Shown piece by piece: positions 1 through 7,370 of a stretch of 15,109 nucleotides of DNA. This DNA comes from Gammaproteobacteria bacterium. GTDB taxonomy: Bacteria; Pseudomonadota; Gammaproteobacteria; SURF-13. The notes below the pieces were generated by a model, which had not been told where the DNA came from, ran no database searches, and was given only the letters and a program-made list of their open reading frames with translations. Numbering within the stretch: the first letter of the stretch is position 1; the number at the start of each line of letters is the position of its first letter. The stretch lies in assembly GCA_023381235.1 (NCBI GenBank), contig JAMCTV010000001.1, positions 1 to 15,109 on the forward strand, in the 5' to 3' direction. The position numbers and the translations under genes were made by a program.

Positions 1-1930
1 GATTGGAGAACGGTCCGCTGATGCGGATCGGCACGGTGAGGCCCTTGAGTTGTTCCAGCCCCTTGCCGCCCTGGCCTTCGAGGCTGGCGACCACCGTGGC
101 GCTGGCCAGATAATCCATGCGCTCGCCGACCAGATCGGCGCTGCCCCTGCCGGTGACGCGCAACAGCGGTGATTTTGCGCTCAGGTCTTCGTTGCGCACC
201 ACGCCGTTTACGAACGTGACGGTGCCGCTCAACTCGGAAAAGTCGGTCTGATCCGGTTCGCCGCCGGACGGAGCCGCTGCGCCGCCTTTCAGCATAGCTT
301 GCGCTTCGCGCAACAGCTTGGCGATGTTTACGCCCTTCACTGCGCCATCCGTAAAGCTGAACGCGGCCTTGCCGGACAGCGTTTGCTTCATCTCGGCGGA
401 GGTCGTGCCGCGCAGGGTGAGCCTGGCGTCCATCACGACCTTTCCGGTAATACGCTCCTTGCCGAACATATCTTTCAGCAAGGGACCGGCCTGCACGCCT
501 TGCAGGGATTCCTCCAGCGTGAGCAGCGGCGTTCTGCCGCGCACATCGAGGCGGGTCGCGCCGTTGTATTTGCCTTCATACAGCCTCGCGCTCACCGGAA
601 CCCTAATGTCGCCATCTCGCGCGCTGAGGGTGATGCTGATGTCGTTCAGGCGTAGATTTTTCGCCTTGAGCCCGGCAAGGTGCAGTTCGCCGTTGAGGTT
701 GAGCTTGCGCAAGGTTTCTACGGGAAACATCCCGGCGCCTGCCGCCGCCGCACCCGCCGGCGTGACGGCCCGCGCCTTGCCCTCGTCATTCGCAGGCGGC
801 AGATAGCGATCCAGGTTCAGTTCGCTCAGCGCCAGCTTGAAGCCGGTCAGAGGGGCGCTGAAATTGCTGATGTTCATGCTGCCGGTCGCCGTGGTGTCGT
901 CCAGGCGCAGGGCAAGCTTGTTGAAATTGACGCGTTGCGCTGTGGCGGCGACTTGCGTCTCCAGCGCGGCCCTGGTTAATACCGAGCTATCGGCAGTTTG
1001 CGGCGGTTTGATGCCGAGCTTGTTCATCAGTTCGCGCGGACTGAATTCCGCTACCTTGAGCGCACCGGAAAAGGCCGGCGCATCGAGCAGCTTCTCGCCC
1101 TTGAGCGTGCCGCTTGCCGTGACGTCATGGCTGGCGAGCTTGATGTCCGATAGCGTGAGAGTTTGTTCCGGCAGCGCGGCATCGAGCCTGGCGCTGAGTT
1201 CGGCCAGCCTTTCCTTGCCGCGCTCGATTTCTATATTGATTTTGGCGTCCATGAGTTGATAGCGCGCTGCGGCAAGGTCAATACGGCCTTCACCGTCGAG
1301 CGCAATACGGCCGCGCAGCGGCGCGCTCTCCAGGCCGAACTCCAGCGTAATATCAAACGGTTTTTTGTCCGCCAGCGCGCCGGTGCGCAAGGTGAGTTGG
1401 CTGATGGTGTGGCGTGCGCCGCTCGATTTGTCATCCCAGATAATGGCGGCGTCGCGCACGTCCACACCGCCGATGGCGAGCGCGGGGAGTTTGGCAAGCG
1501 GGCTTTCCTGTTTCTTGTCCCGGCCCTTGGCGATCAGATCATCCCAGTTGGTTTTGCCCGACTTGCTCCTGGCCAGGTTGAGCGTGAGGCCGTGCAGGGA
1601 AACCGTGTCCAACTCCACCCGCTTCTTGAGCAGGGGCAACAGCTTCACACGCAGTTGTGCGGATTGCAGGGCGGCGAAGGGCTGGTCGCCAAAACCCGGC
1701 GCATTGCTGAGTTGCGCCTCACCCAGCTTTACGCCGAGCCAGGGAAACACCGTCAGGCTGATCTTGCCGGGAACGCTCAACTCGCGCCCGGTGCGCTCTT
1801 GCACCAGGGCGATGATCTCCGGTTTGTAATCATTGGGATCGAAAAACAGCAGCAGTGCGCCGCCCGCGCCTACGATGACGAGCAGGGCGATGCCGATGAT
1901 CCAGGCGACGAGCTTGGTTGCGCTGTGCAT
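1..1930 (-). CDS. AsmA family protein, 3' end outside window
   Basis: The minus strand is open from an ATG at 1930-1928 to the left edge, giving 643 visible residues without a stop. The protein begins with a short basic N-terminus and one hydrophobic segment at about residues 8-30, followed by the AsmA hallmark DPNDYKPEI and then TGREL and FPWLG. The last visible residues, TVPIRISGPFSN, match the near-C-terminal strand of AsmA proteins, so probably only some tens of residues are missing. AsmA-like proteins are inner-membrane-anchored periplasmic proteins related to the TamB/VPS13 bridge-like lipid-transfer group and affect outer-membrane lipid balance; that role comes from the family. The gene is divergent from the one starting at 2014, with an 83-base gap. 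Which AsmA paralogue this is cannot be decided here. Confidence 0.88.
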   Translation of the reverse strand, partial: MHSATKLVAWIIGIALLVIVGAGGALLLFFDPNDYKPEIIALVQERTGRELSVPGKISLTVFPWLGVKLGEAQLSNAPGFGDQPFAALQSAQLRVKLLPLLKKRVELDTVSLHGLTLNLARSKSGKTNWDDLIAKGRDKKQESPLAKLPALAIGGVDVRDAAIIWDDKSSGARHTISQLTLRTGALADKKPFDITLEFGLESAPLRGRIALDGEGRIDLAAARYQLMDAKINIEIERGKERLAELSARLDAALPEQTLTLSDIKLASHDVTASGTLKGEKLLDAPAFSGALKVAEFSPRELMNKLGIKPPQTADSSVLTRAALETQVAATAQRVNFNKLALRLDDTTATGSMNISNFSAPLTGFKLALSELNLDRYLPPANDEGKARAVTPAGAAAAGAGMFPVETLRKLNLNGELHLAGLKAKNLRLNDISITLSARDGDIRVPVSARLYEGKYNGATRLDVRGRTPLLTLEESLQGVQAGPLLKDMFGKERITGKVVMDARLTLRGTTSAEMKQTLSGKAAFSFTDGAVKGVNIAKLLREAQAMLKGGAAAPSGGEPDQTDFSELSGTVTFVNGVVRNEDLSAKSPLLRVTGRGSADLVGERMDYLASATVVASLEGQGGKGLEQLKGLTVPIRISGPFSN

Positions 1931-2013
1931 GTGTTCAGGCCCTGCGTAGGATGGATTCACCCGTGCTCATGATACACTAGAAGGCGTTTTTCCGGCCCGT
2001 AAAAAATGGTTTC

Positions 2014-2391
2014 ATGCCCGTTCCTCGTGAGCAAGCCGTGATATTGACCAGCCGCGATGGCCAATGTTCCAGCGGCGCCATGTTGAGCACGGTTTACAGC
2101 CCGCGCGAGCGCACCCTGCGCGCGCTCAAGGCGTGGGCGATTTGCTGGATGCTGGCGCTGCTGTCCCTGCCCATCATCGGCCTGCACTGGTTTCTGGTGC
2201 CGGGCTTTTCCGTCGCGGGCGTGGTGCTGGGTGTACAGCGCTACCGGATGAGGGAGGCAAGCCGTGAGTTGAACGGCCGGTGCGTCTTGTGCGGGAAAGA
2301 GTTTAGCCTCGCATTGGAGCCGAACGAGCGCGCGCCGCTGTGGAAATACTGTCCGCACTGCCAGGCCGCGTTGTGCGTTGAGGCTGCGTAA
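2014..2391 (+). CDS. Membrane protein with C-terminal zinc-ribbon-like tail, function unknown
   Basis: A 125-residue protein I do not recognise by family. Residues about 41-75 are hydrophobic and can form one long or two short membrane segments. They are followed by a basic stretch and then a tail with two CxxC knuckles, Cys90/Cys93 (CVLC) and Cys113/Cys116 (CPHC), typical of a four-cysteine zinc ribbon. A cytoplasmic metal-binding tail on a membrane anchor is my inference. No good Shine-Dalgarno precedes ATG 2014, and an internal ATG at 2080 (MLSTVYSP) is an alternative start that keeps all recognisable parts. A weak extended -10-like TGATACACT at 1970-1978 could drive it. The tiny gene at 2403 follows after 11 bases and looks co-transcribed. 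The other-strand reading frame here lacks such organisation. Confidence 0.7.
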   Translation: MPVPREQAVILTSRDGQCSSGAMLSTVYSPRERTLRALKAWAICWMLALLSLPIIGLHWFLVPGFSVAGVVLGVQRYRMREASRELNGRCVLCGKEFSLALEPNERAPLWKYCPHCQAALCVEAA

Positions 2392-2402
2392 GGAAAGCAA
2401 GC

Positions 2403-2531
2403 ATGCGCGACTTTCGCGGAATATTCGCTTTATTTCTCGCCGCCATCATCATCGTGTGCGGCTTGGCGGCCCTCGGCATCCTGCTCTACAACGCCGTGGT
2501 GTATCTCAATAACTGGCTTAACCCTGCCTAA
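2403..2531 (+). CDS. Small single-span membrane protein, 42 residues
   Basis: ATG at 2403 opens a frame of 42 codons ending in TAA at 2529-2531. It starts MRDFRGIF, has one strongly hydrophobic segment at about residues 7-34, and ends in YLNNWLNPA. A Shine-Dalgarno-like AAGGA at 2390-2394, overlapping the stop codon of the gene before it, lies 8 bases upstream, which supports translation coupled to 2014-2391. Its end overlaps the end of ilvA, on the other strand, by 4 bases. I do not recognise a family. A small inner-membrane protein working with the zinc-ribbon protein is a guess from position only; a chance hydrophobic frame is the alternative. Confidence 0.55.
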   Translation: MRDFRGIFALFLAAIIIVCGLAALGILLYNAVVYLNNWLNPA

Positions 2532-4042
2532 CGCAGGAATAGCTGGTACGCCGGATTGTTTTCCTCGGCGTAATAGCGATAGCCGACCTCTTTCAGAAAA
2601 TCCTGAAACGCGCCCCGTTCCGCGGGCGGCACCTGGACGCCGATCAGCACGCGCCCGTAGGCCGCGCCGTGGTTACGATAGTGGAACAGGCTGATGTTCC
2701 AGCGTTGCCCGATGCGGTTTAGAAAGTGCAGCAGCGCACCCGGCCGCTCCGGAAATTCGAAACGGTACAGGATTTCGTCCGGCGCCTTATTATTACAGTG
2801 CCCGCCTACCATGTAGCGGATGTGCATCTTGGCCATTTCGTTGTCCGTCATGTCCAGCACCGGATAACCCTTGGCGCGCAGCTTTGCCACCAGTTTTTCC
2901 TTCTCCGCCGGGCCGTCGTGCATCTGCACGCCAGCGAACACGTGCGCCTGCTGCGGGTCGTAGTAGCGGTAATTGAATTCGGTCACCGAGCGGTTGCCGA
3001 TGGCTTCGCAGAATTCACGGAAGCTGCCCGGCCGCTCCGGGATGGTGACGGCGATGAGCGCCTCGCGCTGCTCGCCGATTTCGGCGCGCTCCGCAACGTG
3101 GCGCAGGCGGTCGAAATTCATGTTCGCGCCGCTGTTGATTGCAACCAGGCTTACACCGCTGAGCCGTTCGCGCGCCAGGTATTTTTTCAATCCCGCCACC
3201 GCCAACGCTCCCGCGGGCTCTGCGATGGAGCGCGTGTCATCGAAAATATCCTTGATCGCGGCGCAGATTTCATCGGTGCTGACCAGCAGCACTTCGTCCA
3301 CGCACCGTTGTGCGATGCGAAACGGCTCTTCCCCGGCTTGGCGCACCGCCACGCCGTCGGCGAAGATGCCCACCTGATCCAGCACCACGCGCTGCTTCAA
3401 GCGCAGCGCCTCGTACAGACACGCCGCATCGTCGGGCTCCACGCCGATGATCCTGATCTCCGGGCGCAGTTGCTTCACGTAAGCCGCCACCCCCGCGATC
3501 AATCCGCCGCCGCCCACCGGCACGAGGATCGCGTGCAACGGGCCGGGGTGCTGCTGCAAAATCTCCATGCCCACCGTGCCCTGTCCGGCGATCACCTCCG
3601 GGTCATCGTAGGGGTGGATGAAGGTCATGTGCTGTTCGCGCGCCAGCTTGATGGCGTGCTCATAAGCGTCGTCGTAACTGTTGCCGTGCAGCACAATCTC
3701 CGCGCCCAGGTTGCGCACCGACTCCACCTTGATCGCCGGCGTGGTCTTGGGCATCACGATCAGCGCCTTGATGCCGCGCCGCTGCGCGGCCAACGCCACG
3801 CCCTGCGCGTGATTGCCCGCTGAGGCGGTGATGACGCCGTGTTGCAGTTGCTCCGGGCTGAGGTGCGCGATTTTGTTGTACGCCCCGCGCAGCTTGAAGG
3901 AAAATACCGGCTGCAGGTCCTCACGCTTCAGCAACACGCGGTTATGCAGGCGGCGCGACAGTACGGGCGCCGGATCGAGCGGCGTTTTCTGTGCCACGTC
4001 GTAGACACGCGCCTGGGCGATCTTTTCGACATAGTGTTTCAT
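2528..4042 (-). CDS. ilvA: Threonine ammonia-lyase (threonine deaminase), biosynthetic
   Basis: PLP enzyme converting L-threonine to 2-oxobutanoate and ammonia, the first step towards isoleucine, in the cytoplasm. The catalytic domain shows SFKLRGAYNK with the Schiff-base lysine at residue 50, SAGNHAQG at 74-81 and the PLP-phosphate loop GGGGLIAG at 177-184. Two ACT-like regulatory units follow at about 328-400 and 424-495, each opening with a PERPG motif, which marks the isoleucine-inhibited, valine-activated biosynthetic type rather than the short catabolic one. I chose ATG 4042 because it gives 504 residues starting MKHYVEKI, close to the 514 of E. coli IlvA. The frame stays open about 126 codons upstream, but that runs through the inverted-repeat element and looks non-coding. 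Divergent from rpiA; convergent with the small gene at 2403, overlapping it by 4 bases. Confidence 0.97.
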   Translation of the reverse strand: MKHYVEKIAQARVYDVAQKTPLDPAPVLSRRLHNRVLLKREDLQPVFSFKLRGAYNKIAHLSPEQLQHGVITASAGNHAQGVALAAQRRGIKALIVMPKTTPAIKVESVRNLGAEIVLHGNSYDDAYEHAIKLAREQHMTFIHPYDDPEVIAGQGTVGMEILQQHPGPLHAILVPVGGGGLIAGVAAYVKQLRPEIRIIGVEPDDAACLYEALRLKQRVVLDQVGIFADGVAVRQAGEEPFRIAQRCVDEVLLVSTDEICAAIKDIFDDTRSIAEPAGALAVAGLKKYLARERLSGVSLVAINSGANMNFDRLRHVAERAEIGEQREALIAVTIPERPGSFREFCEAIGNRSVTEFNYRYYDPQQAHVFAGVQMHDGPAEKEKLVAKLRAKGYPVLDMTDNEMAKMHIRYMVGGHCNNKAPDEILYRFEFPERPGALLHFLNRIGQRWNISLFHYRNHGAAYGRVLIGVQVPPAERGAFQDFLKEVGYRYYAEENNPAYQLFLR

Positions 4043-4051
4043 ATATAACCT

Positions 4052-4060
4052 ATTGTAACA
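4052..4060 (-). promoter_or_regulatory. Possible extended -10 promoter element for ilvA
   Basis: Read on the minus strand this is TGTTACAAT, an extended -10 pattern (TGn followed by TACAAT), ending 9 bases before the ilvA ATG. No convincing -35 hexamer stands 17 bases further upstream. If used, the transcript would have almost no leader, leaving no room for an attenuator. This is a motif reading only. Confidence 0.28.
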
Positions 4061-4096
4061 GCAGGGCTTCTCTAATGCGCGCATTACGGGTATTCT

Positions 4097-4257
4097 TACA
4101 CATAACGACATAAATCTACTGCGCGTCTTTGATGCGGGTTCGTGCGGTGCTCGGAATCCGGGGTCGCGTAGCGACAGACTTGTATGTACACTCCAGTTCC
4201 TGCGCTCCGCCGCCCCCGCATCAAAGCCGCTCGCTACGATTTCTGTCGTTATGTGTA
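4097..4257. repeat. 161-bp element with ~42-bp imperfect inverted repeats, MITE-like
   Basis: The left arm at 4097-4138 and the right arm at 4215-4257 are inverted copies. The outermost 14 bases (TACACATAACGACA) and the innermost 12 bases (CTTTGATGCGGG) match perfectly, with a diverged stretch of about 16 bases between them. Inside lies a second, weaker pair, 4144-4161 against 4193-4210 (GCGGTGCTCGG against the complement of TTCCTGCGCTCCGC), and a small GTCGC-GTA-GCGAC hairpin at 4163-4175. The whole could fold into one long hairpin. I see no clear target duplication and no coding potential. It fills the ilvA/rpiA divergent spacer, so it could carry or displace promoters. Similar inner sequences occur as dispersed intergenic repeats in proteobacteria, as far as I remember. 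Confidence 0.8.
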
Positions 4258-4273
4258 GTGCTTTGAAAATACC

Positions 4274-4277
4274 AGGA
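4274..4277 (+). promoter_or_regulatory. Ribosome binding site that sets the rpiA start
   Basis: AGGA lies 9 bases before the ATG at 4287 and supports that start over the in-frame ATG at 4251, which falls inside the right arm of the inverted-repeat element and has no such signal. Confidence 0.6.
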
Positions 4278-4286
4278 CTTGAATCA

Positions 4287-4943
4287 ATGACCAAAGACGA
4301 AATGAAGCTCGCGGTGGCCAAGGCCGCGCTGGAATATGTGCAGAGCGGCGAAGTGATCGGCATCGGCACAGGCTCCACGGCCAATGCCTTTATAGATGCG
4401 CTTGCCGCCATCAAACACAAAATCGAAGGCGCGGTGGCAAGCTCCAGGGCGACCGAGGAGCGCTTGAAGGGTCACGGCATTCCGGTGCTGGACCTGAATG
4501 AGACCGGCGATTTATCCGTGTACGTGGACGGCGCGGATGAGGCCACCCGGCATCTGCACCTTATTAAAGGCGGCGGCGGCGCGCTCACGCGCGAAAAGAT
4601 CGTCGCCGGTGCGAGCCGCAAATTCATCTGCATCGCTGACGAGTCCAAACTGGTGGACGTGCTGGGCGCCTTCCCCCTGCCCATCGAGGTGATACCCATG
4701 GCGCGCAGTTTTGTCGCGCGCCAACTGGTGAAGCTCGGCGGCACGCCGGTGCTGCGCGAGAACTTCACCACCGATAACGGCAATGTCATACTGGACGTGC
4801 GCGGTTTAAAAATGCTCGAACCGCCCAAGCTGGAGGCGGAACTGAACAACATTCCCGGCGTGGTCACCAACGGGCTGTTCGCGCTGCGCCCGGCCGACGT
4901 GCTCCTGCTCGGCACGCCGAGTGGCGTGCGCAAGCTGACCTAA
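4287..4943 (+). CDS. rpiA: Ribose-5-phosphate isomerase A
   Basis: Interconverts ribose-5-phosphate and ribulose-5-phosphate in the non-oxidative pentose phosphate pathway, in the cytoplasm. Starting at ATG 4287 the protein has 218 residues, against 219 in E. coli RpiA, and the motifs fall at the same numbers: GTGST at 27-31, DGADE at 81-85 (Asp81, Asp84), Lys94 in KGGGGAL and the catalytic base Glu103 in TREK. An upstream in-frame ATG at 4251 would add 12 residues encoded by repeat DNA and is rejected. First gene of a close cluster; the DUF2905 gene starts 3 bases after its stop. Ribose-5-phosphate is the precursor of PRPP, which links it loosely to purT at the end of the cluster. Confidence 0.97.
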   Translation: MTKDEMKLAVAKAALEYVQSGEVIGIGTGSTANAFIDALAAIKHKIEGAVASSRATEERLKGHGIPVLDLNETGDLSVYVDGADEATRHLHLIKGGGGALTREKIVAGASRKFICIADESKLVDVLGAFPLPIEVIPMARSFVARQLVKLGGTPVLRENFTTDNGNVILDVRGLKMLEPPKLEAELNNIPGVVTNGLFALRPADVLLLGTPSGVRKLT

Positions 4944-4946
4944 ACG

Positions 4947-5147
4947 ATGTTGCGCTGGCTGATTGTCCTGGGCGCTGTGCTGGTGCTGATCGGGCTGCTG
5001 TGGCCCTGGATCAGCAAGCTCGGTTTGGGGAAATTGCCGGGCGATATTGCGTTTGAACGCAACGGCACGCGTTTTTATTTCCCCGTCACCACCTCGATCA
5101 TCATCAGCATTGTTATCTCCGTCGTGCTTTGGTTGTTCCGCAAATAG
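4947..5147 (+). CDS. DUF2905 family small membrane protein
   Basis: A 66-residue protein with two hydrophobic segments at about residues 3-22 and 46-64, joined by a loop with KLPGDIAFERNG and FYFPVTTS. This pattern of two spans around a KLPGD loop is what I know as the DUF2905 family, whose function is unknown. It begins 3 bases after the rpiA stop, so it is very likely translated from the rpiA transcript. A separate ribosome site is not obvious. The next gene follows after 9 bases. Confidence 0.85.
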   Translation: MLRWLIVLGAVLVLIGLLWPWISKLGLGKLPGDIAFERNGTRFYFPVTTSIIISIVISVVLWLFRK

Positions 5148-5156
5148 GAGGCGCAC

Positions 5157-5504
5157 ATGAACAAAAAACCCGAAGTCAAAAAAGACCCGATGTACATGCT
5201 GTTGCGCGCCGTGGCGAGCGCGGACTTCAATTCACGCAAGGCGCATGGCGAAAAATGCGACCTGACGCATTGCGACTTCCGCGGTCTGGACCTGCGTGGC
5301 CTGGACGCCGCAGGGCTTGATTTCAGCCACAGCTACTTTCGCCAGACCGACTTGCGCGGCATGGACCTGTCCACCAGCAAACTGGAAGGCGCGAGCCTCA
5401 ACGGCGCACGCATCTCCGGCACATATTTCCCCAAAGAGTTGAGCGCGAACGAAATCACGCTTTCACTCCTGCACGGCACACGTCTGCGCTATTCCGGAAA
5501 GTAA
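5157..5504 (+). CDS. Pentapeptide-repeat protein
   Basis: A 115-residue protein. From residue 34 to 93 it can be cut without gaps into twelve five-residue units such as CDLTH, CDFRG, LDLRG, TDLRG, ASLNG and ARISG, fitting the A(D/N)Lxx pentapeptide pattern with Leu, Phe or Ile at the central position. Twelve units make about three coils of a right-handed quadrilateral beta-helix. Flanks are a basic N-terminus (MNKKPEVKKD) and a short C-terminal cap. There is no signal peptide, so it is probably cytoplasmic. It has a strong ribosome site, AGGAGG at 5146-5151, overlapping the preceding stop. Its TAA overlaps the purT ATG by one base. Known members include DNA-gyrase-binding mimics of DNA, but those are longer; no function can be assigned here. 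Confidence 0.87.
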   Translation: MNKKPEVKKDPMYMLLRAVASADFNSRKAHGEKCDLTHCDFRGLDLRGLDAAGLDFSHSYFRQTDLRGMDLSTSKLEGASLNGARISGTYFPKELSANEITLSLLHGTRLRYSGK

Positions 5505-6703
5505 TGCGTATCGGCACGCCGCTCAGTCCCTCCGCCACGCGCGTCATGTTGCTGGGTGCGGGAGAGCTGGGCAAGGAAGTCATCATTGCCCTGCAACGCC
5601 TGGGCGTGGAAGTGGTTGCGGTGGATCGCTATGCCAACGCGCCGGGGCATCAGGTGGCGCATCGCGCGCATGTGATCAACATGACCGACGGCGCGGCGCT
5701 GAAAAAACTGGTGCAGCAGGAAAAACCACACCTCATCGTGCCGGAGATCGAGGCGATTGCCACCGACATGCTGGCCGAGATCGAGCGCGAGGGCCTGGCC
5801 GAGGTCATCCCCACCGCGCGCGCCGCGCAACTCACCATGAACCGCGAAGGCATCCGCCGCCTTGCGGCAGAACAGTTAAGTTTGCCCACGTCGCCGTACG
5901 CCTTCGCCTCCAGCCTGGTGGAGGTGCGCGATGCGATAGTCAAAAAAATCGGCTATCCGTGCATTATCAAACCCGTCATGTCCTCTTCCGGCAAAGGCCA
6001 GTCGCTGATCAAGTCGGCGCAAGAACTCGAAGCCGCGTGGAATTACGCGCAAAGCGGCGGGCGCGTGGGTTTGGGCAAGGTGATCGTGGAGGGCGTGATT
6101 GAGTTTGATTATGAAATTACCCAGCTCACTGCGCGCGCGTTGAGCGCGTCAGGCGCAATCGAAACATTTTTCTGCGAGCCCATTGGCCATGTGCAGGTAA
6201 AAGGCGATTATGTGGAGAGCTGGCAACCGCAGCCCATGAGTCCGGCCGCGCTCGCCACGGCGCGCAACATTGCCAAAAAAGTTACGGACAATTTAGGCGG
6301 CCGCGGCATCTTCGGCGTGGAGCTGTTTGTCAAAGGCGATCAAGTATGGTTTTCCGAAGTCAGCCCACGCCCGCACGACACCGGCATGGTGACCATGATT
6401 TCCCAAGTGCAGAGTGAATTTGAGATCCACGCACGCGCGATTCTAGGTCTGCCGGTTTCCGCGGAAATGCGCGCGCCCGGTGCGAGCGCAGTGATTTACG
6501 GCGGCTTGGATGCTAAGGGCATCGCGTTTGAAGGCGTGGACGCAGCCCTGCGCGTACCCGGCACGGATATACGCCTGTTCGGCAAGCCGGAATCTTTCAT
6601 CAAACGCCGCATGGGCGTGGCGCTGGCGAGTGGTAAAACCATTGATGAAGCGCGTACTCGCGCCAAATCGGCGGCGAGCAAAGTCAGGCCGGTTGCGGGG
6701 TAA
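5504..6703 (+). CDS. purT: Formate-dependent phosphoribosylglycinamide formyltransferase (GAR transformylase 2)
   Basis: ATP-grasp enzyme that uses formate and ATP to formylate GAR to FGAR in purine synthesis, bypassing the folate-dependent PurN. The 399-residue product aligns along its length with E. coli PurT (392). Visible motifs: GAGELGKE at 18-25, ATP-binding PVMSSSGKGQS at 157-167, EGVI at 196-199, metal-binding Glu273 in FGVELF and Glu285 in SEVSPRPHDTGMVT (284-297), and a C-terminal RLFGKP. The start is the ATG at 5504, whose first base is the last base of the pentapeptide gene's stop (TAATG), so translation is probably coupled. The 3' end overlaps the convergent HIT gene by 20 bases. 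The gene appears intact. Confidence 0.97.
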   Translation: MRIGTPLSPSATRVMLLGAGELGKEVIIALQRLGVEVVAVDRYANAPGHQVAHRAHVINMTDGAALKKLVQQEKPHLIVPEIEAIATDMLAEIEREGLAEVIPTARAAQLTMNREGIRRLAAEQLSLPTSPYAFASSLVEVRDAIVKKIGYPCIIKPVMSSSGKGQSLIKSAQELEAAWNYAQSGGRVGLGKVIVEGVIEFDYEITQLTARALSASGAIETFFCEPIGHVQVKGDYVESWQPQPMSPAALATARNIAKKVTDNLGGRGIFGVELFVKGDQVWFSEVSPRPHDTGMVTMISQVQSEFEIHARAILGLPVSAEMRAPGASAVIYGGLDAKGIAFEGVDAALRVPGTDIRLFGKPESFIKRRMGVALASGKTIDEARTRAKSAASKVRPVAG

Positions 6704-7103
6704 TACGCGCGTTGAGCATTTGGCTCAGCACATGAGGCGCAGGTGTGTCATGCGGCGCAGCTTCACGTAGCCGTGTAGACCAAATCGGATTCGGAAAGTG
6801 CGCGTCATCTTTGTAGCGCGGAATCATGTGCCAGTGCAGGTGCGGGGTTTGGTTGCCGAGCGAGGCGAGGTTGATTTTGTCGGGGTGCAGCAGCTCGCGC
6901 AGGACGGATTCCACGGCGAATACCACGCTCATAAAATGAGCGCGATCGGCTTCGGCGAGATCGGTCATCTCCTTGACGTGGGTATTCCAGATCACGCGGC
7001 AAAGACCCGGATAATCAGGCTCGTTGACCAAAATCACCCGGCAGTGTGCATCACGCCACAGCACGGTTTCATCTTGCGCGTTGCAGAGCGGGCAGGCGTT
7101 CAT
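6684..7103 (-). CDS. HIT (histidine triad) family protein
   Basis: A 139-residue nucleotide-binding protein of the HIT superfamily, which comprises hydrolases and transferases acting on nucleotide phosphoesters. The triad HLHWH at residues 88-92 (His88, His90, His92) sits in TPHLHWHMIPR, preceded by the strand KINLASLGN. The N-terminus has CPLC at 4-7, a possible half metal site. Substrate unknown; an adenosine-5'-monophosphoramidase or dinucleoside polyphosphate hydrolase activity would be typical. ATG at 7103 is chosen because it overlaps the stop of the upstream GIY-YIG gene in an ATGA tetranucleotide, indicating translational coupling. Its tail overlaps the purT 3' end by 20 bases. Confidence 0.93.
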   Translation of the reverse strand: MNACPLCNAQDETVLWRDAHCRVILVNEPDYPGLCRVIWNTHVKEMTDLAEADRAHFMSVVFAVESVLRELLHPDKINLASLGNQTPHLHWHMIPRYKDDAHFPNPIWSTRLREAAPHDTPAPHVLSQMLNARITPQPA

Positions 7104-7357
7104 GGGGTGGTGCGTATGAGGCTGAGTTTGCGCGCACGCGACAAGGTCCTGATTTCATGTTCACGCCGCAGTGCGTGTCTCTGGCTCTGCGCAGGTTCAC
7201 AGTAGATCATTTTTACCGGACGCCGCGCGCGTGTATACTTGGCGCCCAGGCCGTCATTGTGTTGCCGCGTGCGGCGCTCCGGCTCGGTGGTGACGCCGGT
7301 ATAGAGGCTGCCGTCGGCGCATTTCAAGATATAACAAAACCACGCCTTTTCACTCAT
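7100..7357 (-). CDS. GIY-YIG nuclease-domain protein, YhbQ/UPF0213 type
   Basis: An 85-residue single-domain protein. The GIY half is seen as CYILKCADG (8-16), the YIG half as LYTGVT (18-23), followed by the conserved Arg29 (ERRTRQH) and the metal-binding Glu66 in ALRREHEIR, so the catalytic set looks complete. Stand-alone proteins of this class are thought to act on structured DNA, but the cellular role is poorly known. I prefer the ATG at 7357 (MSEKAWF) because it starts right at the domain. In-frame ATGs at 7372 and 7390 would overlap the divergent esterase gene. It overlaps the HIT gene by 4 bases (ATGA), so the two form an operon. Confidence 0.88.
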   Translation of the reverse strand: MSEKAWFCYILKCADGSLYTGVTTEPERRTRQHNDGLGAKYTRARRPVKMIYCEPAQSQRHALRREHEIRTLSRARKLSLIRTTP

Positions 7358-7370
7358 TCTGTATCCATTC

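Noticed and set aside
299..1972. Plus-strand reading frames of 118 to 269 codons over the left end
   Set aside because: The minus strand codes for a clear AsmA-family protein through the whole stretch. The plus-strand products are low-complexity shadows typical of GC-rich antisense frames.
4043..4420. N-terminal extension of IlvA by 126 residues
   Set aside because: The frame is open but reads through the inverted-repeat element and the rpiA start. The product from ATG 4042 already has normal family length and a normal N-terminus.
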